Shown here: piece after piece, positions 10,277-19,434 of the stretch
How positions within the stretch are numbered: the first letter of the stretch is position 1
Layout: the number at the start of each line of letters is the position of its first letter
Origin: Maridesulfovibrio bastinii DSM 16055
GTDB taxonomy: Bacteria; Desulfobacterota; Desulfovibrionia; Desulfovibrionales; Desulfovibrionaceae
Assembly (NCBI RefSeq): GCF_000429985.1
Contig: NZ_AUCX01000021.1
Span: 1 to 64,000 of the forward strand
Reading direction: 5' to 3'
Length of the DNA: 64,000 nt
The notes under the pieces: model-generated
Seen by the model: the letters and a program-made list of their open reading frames with translations, nothing else
The model's database searches: none
Told to the model about the DNA's origin: nothing
Position numbers and translations under genes: made by a program

Positions 10277-10780
10277 ATGGATACTACCAGAAGTCAGGAT
10301 AAAACAGGCGGATTGAAATCACTTGGTAAGGCAGGATCAACCGAATATAATTACAGCAGCCCTTCGGCTGATATTTTAGAAACATTTCCCAATAATTTCC
10401 CGGGAAGGCCTTATATAATAAGCATTGAATTCCCGGAATATACTTCGCTTTGTCCTGTTACAGGTCAGCCTGATTTTGCTACTATAGTAATCGAGTATAT
10501 CCCTGACCGGCTTTGTGTAGAGTCTAAAAGTTTTAAACTTTACATGGGAGCTTATCGCAATCATCAGTCTTTTATGGAAACCATCACCAACAATATGCTG
10601 GAAGATTTTGTTTCAAAACTTTCCCCGCTCTGGATAAGGGTTAAAGGGCTTTTTGTTCCCAGAGGCGGAACCAAGCTCCATGTATTTGCAGAGGAATATA
10701 AAGAGGATTCAGAGCATTACGAAAAAGTTCGCGAAGTTGTACGTGAATGGAAATCAGAATCAGGAAGGCATGAATCCTGA
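10277..10780 (+). CDS. queF: NADPH-dependent 7-cyano-7-deazaguanine reductase
   Basis: 167 residues, the short unimodular type. QueF reduces preQ0 to preQ1 with NADPH in queuosine synthesis. The active-site strip SLCPVTGQPDFA gives thioimide-forming Cys59 and Asp66. The ESKSFKLY block (82-89) is the family's substrate/NADPH motif, and the IRVKGLFVPRGG region matches the C-terminal T-fold. The first 35 residues are variable. The ATG follows CAGGAG. It is divergent from the precursor transporter gene. A TATAAT at 10230-10235 is a plausible -10 for this gene, without a convincing -35. Confidence 0.93.
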   Translation: MDTTRSQDKTGGLKSLGKAGSTEYNYSSPSADILETFPNNFPGRPYIISIEFPEYTSLCPVTGQPDFATIVIEYIPDRLCVESKSFKLYMGAYRNHQSFMETITNNMLEDFVSKLSPLWIRVKGLFVPRGGTKLHVFAEEYKEDSEHYEKVREVVREWKSESGRHES

Positions 10781-10955
10781 TCCTTAATATTTCTTATGTT
10801 TTTATGGTTCTTTTAAACATAGTTGTGGCTGATGTTGATTTTTAAGTAGGTTGATTAATTTTGACTTTGCTACCTGCATTAGGCTTTTCTGTGACCTTTA
10901 AATAGGATATAAGTGTAAAGAACTTTTATTCGTCAGAATCAACGGAGGTCTTTAT

Positions 10956-11258
10956 ATGCTGACCTATGAGCAGATTTTTGAGTCCGGGGATATTGAAAAC
11001 CTTGCACAGCGTCTGGTTTATGAAGAACTCGTTGCAATTGTAGAGGGTAATAAAATTTCCTTTTGCCTTTGTGATATTTGTGTCCATGACATTGTCTGTC
11101 TGACTCTTAACAAAGTTCCGGGATTTTATACTTCCAGTATTCTGGAGCGTCTGGTGCCTAGTGAAGAGTTTCAGTCACAGTATGAACAGTTGCGTCTGCT
11201 GATTAGAAAAGTTCTGCCCGAATCTATAGAACTGGTAAAGGAACATTCTCACCACTAA
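10956..11258 (+). CDS. ComFB-like small protein
   Basis: 100 residues, cytoplasmic. The core C37-x-C39-x2-C42-x2-D45 followed by IVCLTLNKVPGFY matches the ComFB (late competence protein) pattern of cysteines followed by D-x-x-x-L-x-L-N-x-x-P-x-Y. Members of this family have been reported as cyclic dinucleotide (c-di-GMP) receptors, which fits the surrounding GGDEF and GGDEF-EAL genes; binding here is an inference. GGAGG stands 8 bases before the ATG. The gene stands alone, with 175 bases upstream and 80 bases before the RND adaptor gene. Confidence 0.7.
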   Translation: MLTYEQIFESGDIENLAQRLVYEELVAIVEGNKISFCLCDICVHDIVCLTLNKVPGFYTSSILERLVPSEEFQSQYEQLRLLIRKVLPESIELVKEHSHH

Positions 11259-11338
11259 AGTGTTTCTGCTCCGGAATATGCTTTAAGTGTTGTTTTTCGT
11301 ATTATCCTAATGAATTTCATTGCTAACCGGCGGGAAAA

Positions 11339-12505
11339 ATGTCTTCGAAGATTAAATTTTTTACTTTGCTTGCGTTGTTGGGCCTGACCTTTGCTTTGAG
11401 CGGCTGTTTTGATGATGGTAAAAAAGAGAAGGCTGCCGTCAAAGCCGTTCCCTTGAAAGTCATCAAAGTTAAAACCCATGATGTTCCCATTAAAGGTGAA
11501 TATGTCGGACAGATAGCGGCAACAAAAACTGTTGATATTAAATCACGTGTTCAGGGATATCTTGAAAAGTGGACTTTTAAAGAGGGCCAGCTGGTCAAGA
11601 AAGGTGATGTGCTTTTCCTTATTGATCCAAGGCAGTACAAGGAAGCCCTGAAACAGGCTAACGCGGAACTGGCCAGAACCAGAGCTTCACTTAGGAAGGC
11701 TACTACTGATTATCGCAGGTTTCAGGCGCTGCTTAAACAGGGTGCTGTCAGCCGTGAAGAATTTGATACCAAAAGTACTGACAAGCAGGTTCTGGAAGCC
11801 CAGCTTGATAATGATATGGCCGCAGTTGCCTCGGCAAAACTGAATTTAGGATATACCACCATTTCCGCGCCGATGGACGGCATTATAGGCCGGACTCAGG
11901 TTAATATCGGTGACCTTATCAAAGATGAAACCCTGACTAAAATCTCCTCTATTGATCCTGTTTATGTAAATTTCAGTATCCCTGAAAAAGAATACCTTAT
12001 CGCAATACGTGAAATTGAGAAAAGAAAGAAAGCCGGGGAGAAATCTCCTATAGGTAATTTACAGATGATCCTTGCCGACGGAGGCACATATCCGCACAAC
12101 GGAACTTTCAGCATGGCTGACCGTGCGGTGGATTCTTCCACAGGAACTCTCGGGATAAGAGCCGTATTTCCAAACCCTGAGCACATCTTAAGGGATGGAC
12201 AGTACGCTAAAGTTGTTACCAGACTGAAAACTTTTAAAGATGCTCTCACTGTTCCGGCAAGGGCTGTTCTTGATACTCAGGGCAGTAAATCACTGCTGGT
12301 TGTCTCTGCAAACAGTACTGTCATCGAAAAATCCGTTAAAATTGCGTATTCCAATGACAAGCTCAGCATTATCGAAAGTGGAATTAATGACGGAGCTTTG
12401 ATTATTGCCGACGGTGTTAAAAAGATTCGTCCGGGAACCAGGGTGGAGCCTGAAATTGTAGATGATCCGACTCTTCCCGGTAAGACCGCAGATTCAAAAC
12501 AGTAA
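11339..12505 (+). CDS. RND efflux periplasmic adaptor lipoprotein (AcrA/MexA type)
   Basis: 388 residues. The signal peptide ends in LSGC with the lipidated cysteine at residue 23, so it is anchored to the inner membrane facing the periplasm. Domain order is the usual one: barrel-sandwich/lipoyl half (VDIKSRVQGYLEKWTFKEGQLVKKGDVLFLID), alpha-hairpin (about 100-160, QANAELARTRASL), second lipoyl half (TTISAPMDGIIGRTQVNIGDLI), beta-barrel and membrane-proximal domain. It bridges the RND pump to an outer-membrane channel. The pump gene follows; no TolC-type channel is encoded nearby, so a channel from elsewhere must serve. Confidence 0.92.
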   Translation: MSSKIKFFTLLALLGLTFALSGCFDDGKKEKAAVKAVPLKVIKVKTHDVPIKGEYVGQIAATKTVDIKSRVQGYLEKWTFKEGQLVKKGDVLFLIDPRQYKEALKQANAELARTRASLRKATTDYRRFQALLKQGAVSREEFDTKSTDKQVLEAQLDNDMAAVASAKLNLGYTTISAPMDGIIGRTQVNIGDLIKDETLTKISSIDPVYVNFSIPEKEYLIAIREIEKRKKAGEKSPIGNLQMILADGGTYPHNGTFSMADRAVDSSTGTLGIRAVFPNPEHILRDGQYAKVVTRLKTFKDALTVPARAVLDTQGSKSLLVVSANSTVIEKSVKIAYSNDKLSIIESGINDGALIIADGVKKIRPGTRVEPEIVDDPTLPGKTADSKQ

Positions 12506-12515
12506 TGTGAATTTT

Positions 12516-12544
12516 ACCCGGTTCTGAATTTTTCAGAATCGGGT
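12516..12544 (+). terminator. attenuator-like hairpin between adaptor and pump genes
   Basis: A 12-bp stem with one G-T wobble (12516-12527 with 12533-12544) has a 5-base loop and is followed by TTTGATTG. It lies between the adaptor stop and the pump start and may trim pump expression relative to adaptor, or protect the upstream mRNA end. Confidence 0.6.
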
Positions 12545-12577
12545 TTTGATTGTTTGGTAACCCTTCAAGGATCACTT

Positions 12578-15500
12578 ATGATTAATTTTTTTATTGATAG
12601 ACCGATCTTCTCATCCGTTATTTCAATTCTGATTACCATGGTAGGGTTGCTCAGTATTTTTACTCTGCCTATCGCCCAATATCCTGAAATAGCCCCGCCT
12701 ACAGTTCAGGTTACTGCAAACTATAATGGCGCAAACGCTAAAGTAGTGGAAGAGACCGTGGCCGCTCCTATTGAGGAACAGGTCAACGGTGCTCAGGATA
12801 TGCTTTATATGAACTCAATCAGTTCAAATGACGGCCGCTATGTTCTTAACATAAGCTTTGAGATCGGCCGTGATCTCGAACTGGCAACCGTTGACGTTCA
12901 GAACAGGGTTTCTCTTGCCACGCCCCAGCTCCCGTCAGATGTTACCAAGAGCGGTGTAAGTGTTAAGAAACAGTCGCCCAGTATGCTGGGTGCTATTTCC
13001 CTGTCTTCGCCGGATAAAACTTTTGATTCACTTTTTTTGAATAACTACGCCAAGATAAATCTTTATGATGCTTTGGCCCGTATCCCCGGTGTGGGTAGTA
13101 TCACTATTTTCGGTGATCAGGATTACGGCATGAGGATCTGGCTTGATCCTGATAAAATGGCCCGCCTTGGAATAACTACAGGTGATGTCTCAACGGCTAT
13201 TCAGGAGCAGAATCTGCAGGCTCCGGCAGGGCAGGTCGGGCAGCCCCCGACAAATAGCGGACAGCAGTTCCAGATGACTGTTCAGGTTAAAGGACGTCTG
13301 ACTGAACCTGAGGAATTCGGTAAAATTATCATCAGGGCTGATCCGGATGGAAGTACAGTCAGAGTGCGTGATATTGCCCGTGTGGAAATGGGATCTAAGT
13401 CATATTATTCATTCGGACGTATCGATGGATCTCCTTCATGTCTGATGCTGCTTTATCAGCTTCCGGGAGCTAATGCTCTTGATGTCATGAAAGCAATTAG
13501 GGCTCAAATGAAGGAGCTTTCAGGGTATTTCCCCGCTGGGGTAACTTACTCTATTCCTTACGATACAACATTATTTGTTACCGCATCAATTGATGAAGTG
13601 CTTGAAACACTTTATGAAGCGATGGCTCTGGTTTTTATTGTTGTTTTTATATTTCTTCAGAATTTCCGTTCAACCATTGTGCCTATGATAGCTGTTCCCG
13701 TATCCTTGGTGGGAACTTTTGCTTTTTTTCAGCTTCTCGGATTTTCAATTAATACCCTGACCCTGTTCGGAATGGTTCTAGCCATTGGTATTGTTGTTGA
13801 TGACGCAATTGTTGTTGTCGAGGCGGTTCAGAAAATAATTGATGAAGAAGGGCTGGATGCCCGAGCGGCCACAAAGAAGGCGATGAAGGAAGTTTCAGGG
13901 CCTATTGTTGCAACTACTGCGGTGCTTATTTCTGTTTTTGTCCCGGTTGCGTTCATGGGCGGAATCAGCGGGCGTCTTTATCAGCAGTTTGCACTGACTC
14001 TTGCTGTATCCGTAGGAATATCGTCTATCAATGCACTGACCTTTTCTCCAGCCATGTCAGCTCTTGTCTTAAGACCGCAGCGGGAAGCTCGCGGCCCTCT
14101 GGGAGCCTTTTTCAGGGTTTTTAATAAGTATTTTAATAAAATAACTTCAGGATATACTTCCGGAGTCCGCCTGGTCATCAGAAAATCAATTGTGGCTCTC
14201 GTTGTTTTCGGAGTCCTTCTTCTGGGAACATGGTCACTTTTCAAATCCGTTCCTACAGGTTTTGTTCCTGATGAGGATCAGGGTTATTTTATGACCAGCA
14301 TCATGCTGCCGGAAGGCGCCTCACTTGAGAGATCAGACGCAGTGGCCCGCAAGGTTGAGAATATTCTTAAGACTGAGCCCGGAGTAAAAGATTATATGAC
14401 TCTCGGAGGCTTCAATATTCTCAGTCAGGGATACAGCTCATATACGACAACCATGTTTGTAATGCTTGATCCGTGGGATAAACGTACTGATCCGTCATTG
14501 AGTCTGGCGGCAATTATCAGTGACACACAGAAAAAATTCAGAGAGATTCAGGAAGCCAATATAGTTAACTTCAGCCCGCCGCCTATCAGTGGTATCGGCT
14601 CTACAGGTGGTATTCAGTTTGAATTGCAGGACCGTTCCGGCGGAACCGTGGATGACCTGCAGCAGGCTGCTTCAGATTATATGAAGAAGGCCGCGGCCCG
14701 ACCTGAACTCAGTAATGTTTTCACAACCTTCAGTGCAAATGTTCCGCAGCTTTTCTTTGATGTGGATAGAGACAAGGTTCGTAAACTGGGTATTCCGCTA
14801 AATGATATTTTCAGTGCGCTACAGACTTTTCTTGGTGGACTTTATATCAATGATTTCAATAAATACGGCAGAACATACCGCGTTATGGCTCAGGCTGATT
14901 CAGAGTTCAGAGAAAGCCCGGATAATGTGAGCAGTTTTTATGTAAGAAGCTCGGACAAAAAGATGGTGCCTCTCTCGACTCTTACTTCGTACAGATCAAT
15001 AAGAGGTCCGGAGTATATAACAAGGTACAACCTTTACCGGACAATTGAGATCAGCGCCTCAACCCCGGCCGGATACAGTTCCGGGCAGTCTATAGCTGCT
15101 ATGGAAGAAGTGGCTAAAGATAACCTGCCGCGCGGATATGGTTATGAATGGACAAACATCGCTTATCAGGAAAAGAAAGCCGGCAGCCAGACAGTTGCTA
15201 TTTTTGCTCTTGCTCTGCTTATGGTCTTTCTGGTTCTTGCTGCACAGTATGAAAGCTGGGCAGTACCTCTCGCGGTTGTTTTTGCTGTTCCGCTTGGAGT
15301 TTTCGGTGCGATACTAGGACAGTGGATCAGAGGGCTTGATAATAACGTCTATGCCCAGATCGGATTGGTCATGCTGATTGGACTGGCTGCAAAAAACGCT
15401 ATCCTTATTGTTGAATTTGCACGGGTCAGGCGGGAGCACGGTCTTAGTCTGGTTGATGCCGCTGTTGATGCCGCTAAAACAAGGTTCAGACCGATCCTGA

Positions 15501-15721
15501 TGACTTCCTTTGCTTTCATTCTGGGTGTTATTCCACTGGTTATAGCCTCAGGTGCCGGTTCTGCAAGCCGCCACGCATTAGGAACCTCGGTTTTTGCCGG
15601 TATGATTGCCGCAACCATAATGGGTGTTATCTTTGTTCCCCTGTTCTTTGTGCTTGTTTCAAGGCTGTCGGATAAAAAAGCAAAGTCAGGCGGGGAAGAA
15701 ATTAAAAATATGCATGAATAA
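12578..15721 (+). CDS. RND multidrug efflux pump, HAE1/AcrB type
   Basis: 1047 residues from the ATG chosen here, which gives the standard MINFFIDRPIF beginning with AAGG 7 bases upstream; an in-frame TTG at 12554 would add eight residues and has no ribosome site. Twelve membrane helices and two large periplasmic loops are expected. In TM4, GIVVDDAIVVVEAV carries the paired aspartates of the proton relay. The LIGLAAKNAILIVEFA strip of TM10 supplies the lysine. It exports hydrophobic or amphiphilic compounds from the periplasm or membrane by proton antiport with the adaptor encoded just upstream. Confidence 0.95.
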   Translation: MINFFIDRPIFSSVISILITMVGLLSIFTLPIAQYPEIAPPTVQVTANYNGANAKVVEETVAAPIEEQVNGAQDMLYMNSISSNDGRYVLNISFEIGRDLELATVDVQNRVSLATPQLPSDVTKSGVSVKKQSPSMLGAISLSSPDKTFDSLFLNNYAKINLYDALARIPGVGSITIFGDQDYGMRIWLDPDKMARLGITTGDVSTAIQEQNLQAPAGQVGQPPTNSGQQFQMTVQVKGRLTEPEEFGKIIIRADPDGSTVRVRDIARVEMGSKSYYSFGRIDGSPSCLMLLYQLPGANALDVMKAIRAQMKELSGYFPAGVTYSIPYDTTLFVTASIDEVLETLYEAMALVFIVVFIFLQNFRSTIVPMIAVPVSLVGTFAFFQLLGFSINTLTLFGMVLAIGIVVDDAIVVVEAVQKIIDEEGLDARAATKKAMKEVSGPIVATTAVLISVFVPVAFMGGISGRLYQQFALTLAVSVGISSINALTFSPAMSALVLRPQREARGPLGAFFRVFNKYFNKITSGYTSGVRLVIRKSIVALVVFGVLLLGTWSLFKSVPTGFVPDEDQGYFMTSIMLPEGASLERSDAVARKVENILKTEPGVKDYMTLGGFNILSQGYSSYTTTMFVMLDPWDKRTDPSLSLAAIISDTQKKFREIQEANIVNFSPPPISGIGSTGGIQFELQDRSGGTVDDLQQAASDYMKKAAARPELSNVFTTFSANVPQLFFDVDRDKVRKLGIPLNDIFSALQTFLGGLYINDFNKYGRTYRVMAQADSEFRESPDNVSSFYVRSSDKKMVPLSTLTSYRSIRGPEYITRYNLYRTIEISASTPAGYSSGQSIAAMEEVAKDNLPRGYGYEWTNIAYQEKKAGSQTVAIFALALLMVFLVLAAQYESWAVPLAVVFAVPLGVFGAILGQWIRGLDNNVYAQIGLVMLIGLAAKNAILIVEFARVRREHGLSLVDAAVDAAKTRFRPILMTSFAFILGVIPLVIASGAGSASRHALGTSVFAGMIAATIMGVIFVPLFFVLVSRLSDKKAKSGGEEIKNMHE

Positions 15722-15750
15722 CAATTGAATCGAAGCAATGTATAATAGAA

Positions 15751-15783
15751 AACAGCCCGTTCTGAATTTCAGAGCGGGCTGTT
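15751..15783. terminator. strong bidirectional terminator
   Basis: A 15-bp stem (one G-T) with a 3-base loop is followed by seven Ts on the plus strand and by TTTTCTATT on the minus strand. It separates the convergent RND pump and GGDEF-EAL genes. Confidence 0.88.
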
Positions 15784-15825
15784 TTTTTATTAATTGGATA
15801 TGGTTTCAGCTAACCTGATTTGTGC

Positions 15826-18800
15826 TTAAATATTTTTAGTGTGCAGAAGTTTTCTTGCTTCGGTTGCCGGAACCGGGCGGCTGAAAAGGAAGCCCTGAAC
15901 AAGATTGCAGTTCATAGCGTGGAGCATATTAAGCTGTCCTTCGGTTTCAACTCCTTCAGCAACAACATCAAGGCCGAGAGTATGGGCTAAAGCTATGACC
16001 ATTTTTACAATTGCTTTGGATTCAGAGTCCTGTTCCATACGCATTACAAATGACTGGTCAACTTTAAGCACGTCTACCGGAAGGGCCTGAAGCTGAGAAA
16101 GTGAAGAATACCCGATACCGAAATCATCTACCGCAATCTTTACTCCAAGCCGTCTGATCTTACGCAGTTTCTGGATTGCCATCTGGAGATTTTCCATAAT
16201 AGCTGTTTCAGTGACTTCAAGTCTTAGATTCTCAGGAGGAATTCCTGTTTCTCTAAGTATAGAGTCGGTCATTTCCAGCAGATCAGGTTGCGAAAACTGG
16301 CGCGCCGAGAGGTTGACTGCAAGGGTTACGTTTCGAGCTGAAGGAAAGTTTTTTCTCCATGCGCTGAGAGTGGCACAGGCATCAGCGAAAACCCATTTAC
16401 CAATGTCTGAGATTAAGCCTGATTCCTCGGCAACGGGAATAAATCTGCCGGGGGATACAAGTCCGTTTTTAGGATGATTCCAGCGTATCAGAGCTTCAAA
16501 ACCGTTAAGAGACATACTGTTTAAGGCGTATATCGGCTGGTAGAACGTTTCGAATTCGTTATCAGCAAGACCCTTGCGAAGCTCGCTTTCCACCTGAACT
16601 TCGGAAATTACACGATCATGGAGTCTTTTGGTAAAGACCATGAACCTGTTTTTACCAAGTTCTTTCGAGCGGTACATGCTGATATCCGCATCACGGAGGA
16701 TAGAGTCACTTTCCCGGTATTCATCCATCTTAAGGACGATGCCTATACTTGCGCTGATGACAACTTCGTTGCCATGGACCAGCAGGGGATCGGTAATGCT
16801 GTCACGGACTTTTTCCGCAACTGAGATAATTTGTTTCGGATCATCGACAGCATCGAGCAGTATTCCGAATTCATCACCGCCAAGCCTTGCGAGACTGTCA
16901 ATCGGGCGCAGGAGACCTTTCAGCTTGTGACCTATATAGACCAGAAGTTCGTCCCCGGCCATGTGACCGAGGCTGTCATTAATTTTTTTAAAGCGGTCAA
17001 GGTCAACCAGCATCACAGCAAAGGAATAAGACGGGTCCGCTTTTTTTCTTGCCAGTGCGCGGGAAAGCCGTTCGATAAAAAGAGCCCTGTTGGGAAGTCC
17101 GGTCAGCGAATCATGCAGAGCCTGATGGGTGATCTGCTTTTCATATTCCTTACGTTCAGAAATATCATTGAAAATGAAGAAAGCTCCGGCGATTGAGCCT
17201 TTAAAATTGAAGGGATAACCGAGTATTGAGACTGGAATTATTCTGCCATCGGATGTCCTGCGCTGTGATTCTTCATTAATAAACTGTCCGCTTATGACGG
17301 CTTTAACGAAGGTTTGAGCTTCTTCTATTTTATCTTCCGGTATAAAACTGCTCCGCAGTGATTCCAGATTATCATTATCACCAAACAGGGTTTTGAATTC
17401 TTTATTGACATTGACGATGTTTCCATCCTTATCCAGAAGGCATATAGCCTGCGGAGAGTTTTCAAAAAGCTGGGTGAATCTTGCCTTCTGATTATCTCTG
17501 GAAGATTCAGCAAGTTTTTTTTCAGTTATGTCGTCAAAAGTTCCTTCAAGATATTTTCTACTGTTCTGTCCACTGATTCTTTTTATATTGACGGAAATCC
17601 AGATTTTATTTCCGTTTTTGCGTTTTATAAGGCATTCGAAATTTTTAAGTTCCCCATGATGTTCAAGATGCCTGCTTATTTTGTCTCTGTCAGCCTTGTA
17701 GTGATAGAAATCATTGATATTTAGTTTATTTTCAATCTCCTCAGACGATTCATAACCCATGATTCTGGCAAATGTGGGGTTTACGCTAATCAGGATTCCA
17801 TTCTCATCAGTCTGGAAAAGACCCTCTACGGAATTTTCAAAAATATTGCGGAATTTTAATTCACTTTTGAGCAGAGCTTCAGCGGCGTTTTTCCTCTCTA
17901 CGGCAATAGCAATATTTTCTGCGGCAGCTATGAGAAGCTCATGATCGCTGTCTGAAAAATGATCAGGATCGTGATAATCCTGAGTAACAATCGCTCCTAT
18001 TACATTGGCCCCAGATTTGAGTGGTGCCGCTACCCATATCTGAGGAGCTGTACCTGCAAATCCGCCTTTCATGGCAGCTCTTTTACCTATGTCTTCCTTT
18101 TTGAGAATTAAGGGCTGGCCTGTTTTAATTACCTCGTTGACCAGTAACCTGCTGTTCTCATTGCAGCTGTCGTCAGTAAAAGGGTTTGGGTCTATTTCAT
18201 CAACAAAATAGGGGAAAGACAGCTTTCCGCATTTATTGTCTTTTAGTGCAACATAAAAGTTATTGACTTTTAATACTTCCCTCAAAATTTTATGAATCGA
18301 TTTGAACAGAATATCCAGACCGTCTGCGTGGAAAACTTCATTGGTAAGTTTGTATAATGCTTTAGTTATCTGCTCCGATCTGACCCTTTGAGAAACATCG
18401 CGGATTGATTGTATCGCTCCGATTACTTTGTGGTTCCTGCCGTAAAGAGGTGATACTTTAATCCAGACCCATGCTCCCCGGCCGTTATGCAGATTCGGTA
18501 CAAAGGTTTCAGAGATGAGTGTGTCTTCATCCTTTTCTACATCAGGATACACATTTTCAATTTTCCCGATAGATTCGCCAATGAAGTTAATAAGAGTCGG
18601 GCGGGATGATCCGTAAAATGGAATAGCGTACGCATTATCACCTTTTCTTATAATATCCTTTTTAGGGATACCGGTCATTTTTTCAATAGCTCTGTTCCAG
18701 GCTATAACCTTTTTCCTGCTGTCGATGACGAAAGTTGCATCAGGAAGAAATTCAATTATGTCCTGAAGCCTTCTGTGAGTTTCTTTTATGGCGTCTTCCG

Positions 18801-19311
18801 CATGCTTTTTAAGGGTGATGTTATGCAGGTCAATGAGCATATCATCATGTGGAAGAGGGATTATTCTGGCATCAAAATGGTGGGCATAGTGTGTTTCGGG
18901 CCTATCCAGCTGGAAATTTATGATTTCGCGGCTCAGCTGACTTACTTTCGCTCTTTCCTGAAATTTATCATTGTCAAAAAGCTCATTAAGTTCAAAAATA
19001 TTCTTACTTTTGAAAAAGTTTTCTGAAAGGCCGAAAACATTTTCAATGGCACCGTAGGAGCTTATGATTGTCCCATCATTTTTAATATGAAAGATAACGT
19101 CGGGGGTATGAGAGAAGAAGGCCTCCATGGTGCGCTTTTTTTCTATAATGGCGCTTAACTCATCATTATCCGTGGTGCGGAGGAGTTTTATTTCTTCTTC
19201 AAATTCTTTATATGTCGCGTCTATTTCAATCAGCAGGGCCTGAATTTTATCAGGGTTCGGTTCAGTATTGCCGAAATATTTTCTTATCTGACTGGCTAAT
19301 ATGCTGTGCAT
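15826..19311 (-). CDS. multi-PAS/GAF dual c-di-GMP protein (GGDEF-EAL)
   Basis: 1161 residues with no membrane helix, so cytoplasmic. Order: coiled N-terminus, PAS (about 60-175), PAS (183-310, close to the third PAS of the giant kinase), GAF (325-475), PAS (486-605), PAS (610-725), GGDEF (811-815 = GGDEF, with an intact RxxD I-site RPID five residues before), EAL from about 900 (E939 in FEALIRW). The phosphodiesterase residues all look present: NLSARQF, EVTETAIM, AVDDFGIGYSSL, KVDQSFV, AEGVETEGQ. Both activities could work, with the sensory domains choosing. AGGCGG precedes the ATG. It is monocistronic. Confidence 0.93.
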   Translation of the reverse strand: MHSILASQIRKYFGNTEPNPDKIQALLIEIDATYKEFEEEIKLLRTTDNDELSAIIEKKRTMEAFFSHTPDVIFHIKNDGTIISSYGAIENVFGLSENFFKSKNIFELNELFDNDKFQERAKVSQLSREIINFQLDRPETHYAHHFDARIIPLPHDDMLIDLHNITLKKHAEDAIKETHRRLQDIIEFLPDATFVIDSRKKVIAWNRAIEKMTGIPKKDIIRKGDNAYAIPFYGSSRPTLINFIGESIGKIENVYPDVEKDEDTLISETFVPNLHNGRGAWVWIKVSPLYGRNHKVIGAIQSIRDVSQRVRSEQITKALYKLTNEVFHADGLDILFKSIHKILREVLKVNNFYVALKDNKCGKLSFPYFVDEIDPNPFTDDSCNENSRLLVNEVIKTGQPLILKKEDIGKRAAMKGGFAGTAPQIWVAAPLKSGANVIGAIVTQDYHDPDHFSDSDHELLIAAAENIAIAVERKNAAEALLKSELKFRNIFENSVEGLFQTDENGILISVNPTFARIMGYESSEEIENKLNINDFYHYKADRDKISRHLEHHGELKNFECLIKRKNGNKIWISVNIKRISGQNSRKYLEGTFDDITEKKLAESSRDNQKARFTQLFENSPQAICLLDKDGNIVNVNKEFKTLFGDNDNLESLRSSFIPEDKIEEAQTFVKAVISGQFINEESQRRTSDGRIIPVSILGYPFNFKGSIAGAFFIFNDISERKEYEKQITHQALHDSLTGLPNRALFIERLSRALARKKADPSYSFAVMLVDLDRFKKINDSLGHMAGDELLVYIGHKLKGLLRPIDSLARLGGDEFGILLDAVDDPKQIISVAEKVRDSITDPLLVHGNEVVISASIGIVLKMDEYRESDSILRDADISMYRSKELGKNRFMVFTKRLHDRVISEVQVESELRKGLADNEFETFYQPIYALNSMSLNGFEALIRWNHPKNGLVSPGRFIPVAEESGLISDIGKWVFADACATLSAWRKNFPSARNVTLAVNLSARQFSQPDLLEMTDSILRETGIPPENLRLEVTETAIMENLQMAIQKLRKIRRLGVKIAVDDFGIGYSSLSQLQALPVDVLKVDQSFVMRMEQDSESKAIVKMVIALAHTLGLDVVAEGVETEGQLNMLHAMNCNLVQGFLFSRPVPATEARKLLHTKNI

Positions 19312-19434
19312 TTTTCCGCCTTGATGGTCGCACTGTTTCTAATTTTAATAAGGTGTGAAAAATTATATATTACACTGGTATTTTCTTCAAGAAAGTTAAA
19401 AAAATAGTTGTCTTTGCTTTAAAATAATAGCTTG

